A program made the position numbers and the translations under genes. Below are positions 61,390 through 64,000 of a stretch of DNA of 64,000 nucleotides, one piece after another (the first letter of the stretch is position 1; each line of letters starts with the position of its first letter). Under the pieces are notes generated by a model. That model did no database searches. It was not told the DNA's origin and saw only the letters and a list, made by a program, of their open reading frames with translations. The stretch is from Paracentrotus lividus. Its lineage: Eukaryota; Echinodermata; Echinoidea; Camarodonta; Echinidae. Location of the stretch: the NCBI GenBank assembly GCA_940671915.1, contig CALNVZ010002974.1:36325308-36389307 (forward strand), in the 5' to 3' direction.

Positions 61390-62400
61390 TTTATGCCTCC
61401 GCCACCGAAGGTGGTGCCGGAGGCATTATGTTTTCGGGTTGTCCGTCCGTCCGTCCGTCCGTCCCTGTTTTTCGTTCTCGCGATAACTTAAGAACCGTTT
61501 GACGGATCACTTTCAAACTTGGATCATGTATGCATATTGGTAGGGACAATGATCTGATTAGACTTTGGGGTCATTAGGTCAAAGGTCAAAGGTCACAGAG
61601 GTCATTGTATGCATGAAAATGGCTCGTCTCGCCATAACTTAAAACCGTTTGACGGGTCAACTTCAAACTTGGGTATGTGTACCTATGGAGGGGCAATGAA
61701 CTGATTAGATTTAGGGTCATGAGGTCAAAGGTCAAGGTCACAGATGTCATTGTATACATGAAAATGGTTCGTTCTCGCAATAACTAAGAACTGTGTGACG
61801 GGTCAACTTCAAACTTGAGTAATGTGTGCATATGGAGGGGCAATGAACTGATTAGATTTGGGGTTAAAGGTCAAAGGTCACAGAGGTCATTGTATACATA
61901 AAAATAGTTTGTTCTCGTGATAACTTAAGAACTTGTAACGGATCATCTTCAAACTTGGGTAATATGTGCATATGGGAGGAGCAATGAACTGATTAAATGT
62001 GGGATCATGAGGTCAAAGGTCACAGAGGCCATTGTATGCATGACAATGGCTTTGTCTTGCCATAACTTATGAACCGTTTGACAGATCACTTCAACTTTGG
62101 TCATGTGTGCATTGGCAAGGGATAATGAAATGAGTAGATTTTGAGGTTATGAGGTCAAATGTCAAAGGTCACAGATGTCATTGTACATGTGAAAATGGCT
62201 CGTTCTTGCGATAACTTAACAACCGTTTGAGGGATTAACTTGAAACTTGGGTCATATGTGCATATATGAGGGTCAATAAACTTATTAGATTTTGGGGTTT
62301 TGAGGTCAAAGGTCACAGGTCATTGTGTACGTGAAAATGGCTCTCGTTCTTGCGATAACTTAAGAACTGTTTGAGGGATCAACTTCAAACTTGGATCATA
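61390..62400 (+). repeat. tgcctccgcc element head plus seven ~147-bp tandem units
   Basis: Starts with tgcctccgccaccgaaggtg and (gtcc)n, then seven copies of a unit containing gataacttaagaaccgtttg, cacttcaaacttgg, ggcaatgaactgattagatt and aggtcaaaggtcacagaggt (unit anchors near 61484, 61635, 61783, 61922, 62063, 62213, 62359). Frames over it are not genes. Confidence 0.9.
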
Positions 62401-63080
62401 TTTGGGCAGTTCCAAGCAAAACAGGACATGACCCTCAAAATTTCAAATTCATTGTTCAATGACGAATTTGGTATCATATGAGAGCTAAAGGTCCAAATTT
62501 TCAATATCTGTGGATGGTTTGGACTTTTTAGGGCATTTAGGGTTTAAAAATGGCATTAATATTCAATTTTACTAAGACTGTCAAATTTGCATCTTTTTTA
62601 TTAAAATTTCATGAAAGAGAAATGTACCTAGAAAATGAAAATATACTTTGATTATATTTTATTATGAAAGCAGGATATATAAAAACTAAAGTTTTCACAT
62701 AATATTTTGCTTTGCGATCTTTGTTTCACATCAGTGAGCACAAACATGAAGTTACCTCAAAATGTCACTCCATAACCACAAAAAGACATATTTTTGAAAT
62801 ATTTTTAGAATAATTGGGTTTAATGAAATAAAAATTTATTTGCAAATCTGGAACACCCATACGTATTACATCCTTATATACCATGACATCCTTGAGAACT
62901 TGACCCCAAATTCTACTTAAAGGTTGTAATCGGACAGAATATTTTCACAAGCTCAGGAGGATTGGGCTACTGATGTTATAAAAAGGATAGACATGTTTAA
63001 GTTATACTGCAAAGAGTCCTTCAAAATTGCCACAAGACGAGTCATTACATAAAAAACCAGTGAACCCTTTGATGTCCTGA
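62401..63080. other. Spacer between opposed tandem arrays, no gene seen
   Basis: AT-rich DNA after the last forward unit. I looked for the next HECT exon here and did not find one. Confidence 0.5.
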
Positions 63081-63610
63081 CACTCCAAATCTAATCAGTT
63101 CATCTTCCTCCCACATGACCAATGTGAAGTTGACCATACAAAGGTTCAGAAAGTTACAGCAAGAAGATGTGCCAATTTTCATGCTATACAAGACGTCTGT
63201 GACCCTTGACCTTTGACTTCAATACCTCAAACAATATACTAAATCATTGTCCCTACCATATGCAACATGACCCAAGTTGATGCATTCAATCACATTCACA
63301 ACGTTCTATAAGTTATCGGCAAGAACAAGCCATTTTTCAAACGTACACAATGTCCTCTTGTGGCCTTGAACTTTACCCTCATGACTCTAAATTCTAATCA
63401 GTTTTGGCCGTTCCCATTATGCACATATGACCCAAGTCTAAATTGATCGTCAAAACGGATTTTAAAGAGTCTATTTCATAACTGGAGAATCAAAGGCCTT
63501 TTCTATATACACAATGACCTCTGTGATCTGCTCTTTTGACCTCATTGACCCCTCAAAATCTATAAGTTCGTTGTGTCCTCCCATATGTAAATAGGGCAGT
63601 ACAAGGTAAG
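63080..63610 (-). repeat. Inverted array of the ~150-bp unit (about three copies)
   Basis: Reverse-orientation units: tgtgacccttgacctttgac, gttatcggcaagaac, atgacccaagttga and cataactggagaa correspond to complements of the forward unit. With 61390-62400 it forms a large head-to-head structure. 63611-64000 shows nothing recognisable. Confidence 0.8.
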
Positions 63611-64000
63611 CGTTTATAGGAGTGAGACATTCGAGAAGCAACATTTCAGATACACGAATTTATCACGTCACCTTATAATCTTATTTTGCGCAAAGGAAAA
63701 TTGTATTCATAGACAATAGCTGATGATACCGCTCTGTTTCAAAATGATAAGTCAGATTCTGTTATGAGATGATCATGGATGGGCTAATATTTAAGAAGGA
63801 GTATTTGAATATTTCATCAATCATGGTATCGGAAACATGGTAGTGACACGCAATTGAAACATGCAATTTGTAGCAAAAATAAACATTTTACTATAAACTT
63901 CTGTGGCTGACTTAAACCAAATAGTGCCTATCACAAGTTTTGATAGTGTATATGATTGGGCGATTCATAATGTGTAGTACTTAGGTGTAAATTATGCCAG

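Noticed and set aside
61228-61780. Short frames after exon 45 as the next HECT exon
   Set aside because: They translate the tgcctccgcc tandem repeat; none shows the expected HECT motif that follows FRNVGR.

Overview
The window is eukaryotic genomic DNA, AT-rich and dense in repeats, with GT-AG introns. Protein content, intron style and repeat types point to a marine invertebrate deuterostome, most likely an echinoderm such as a sea urchin; the species is inferred and was not checked by a search. One real protein-coding gene is recognisable. It is the plus-strand orthologue of UBR5 (EDD/hyd), a very large HECT-type E3 ubiquitin ligase. It starts with an ATG at 16047 and runs through 42 plus-strand coding exons to 60962, where it has just entered the HECT domain. 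The rest of the HECT domain, including the catalytic cysteine, lies beyond the right edge.

Layout: 1-16046 is non-coding. Apart from a possible 3' end of an upstream gene (very weak evidence), it holds mobile elements and simple repeats: a small MITE (0.9-1.2 kb), AT-rich microsatellites (3.0-3.4 kb), a nested complex of inverted and foldback repeats (4.2-10.7 kb), a dead non-LTR retrotransposon tail (12.5-13.6 kb), and two related hAT-like non-autonomous elements (9.47-10.56 and 13.65-15.22 kb), each with a clear 5-bp target-site duplication. UBR5 follows. Exons 1-20 (16.0-34.2 kb) encode the N-terminus, UBA domain and beta-propeller/RLD-like region. Exons 24-27 (36.9-38.8 kb) include the UBR zinc-binding box. 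Exons 28-39 encode the helical middle region and acidic/Ser-rich linkers. Exon 40 is an 853-bp low-complexity linker. Exons 41-45 hold the region before HECT, the MLLE/PABC domain and the first residues of HECT.

The most striking anomaly is at 34.4-36.0 kb. Three UBR5 exons there lie on the minus strand, in the correct order on that strand, between plus-strand exons 20 and 24. Splice phases match at both ends of the block, so the segment is inverted relative to the gene. An assembly gap (262 N at 36190-36451) flanks it, so a scaffolding error is the leading explanation. Two introns also carry decayed copies of the neighbouring exon (exon 20 and exon 32), and exon 33 has a one-base frame inconsistency.

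The introns are full of DNA-transposon remnants: a 4.9-kb PIF/Harbinger-like element with TTA duplications, a 770-bp piggyBac-like element bounded by TTAA, several hairpin MITEs, and arrays of a ~147-bp tandem unit in both orientations after exon 45. I found no RNA genes, CRISPR arrays or bacterial-type systems.
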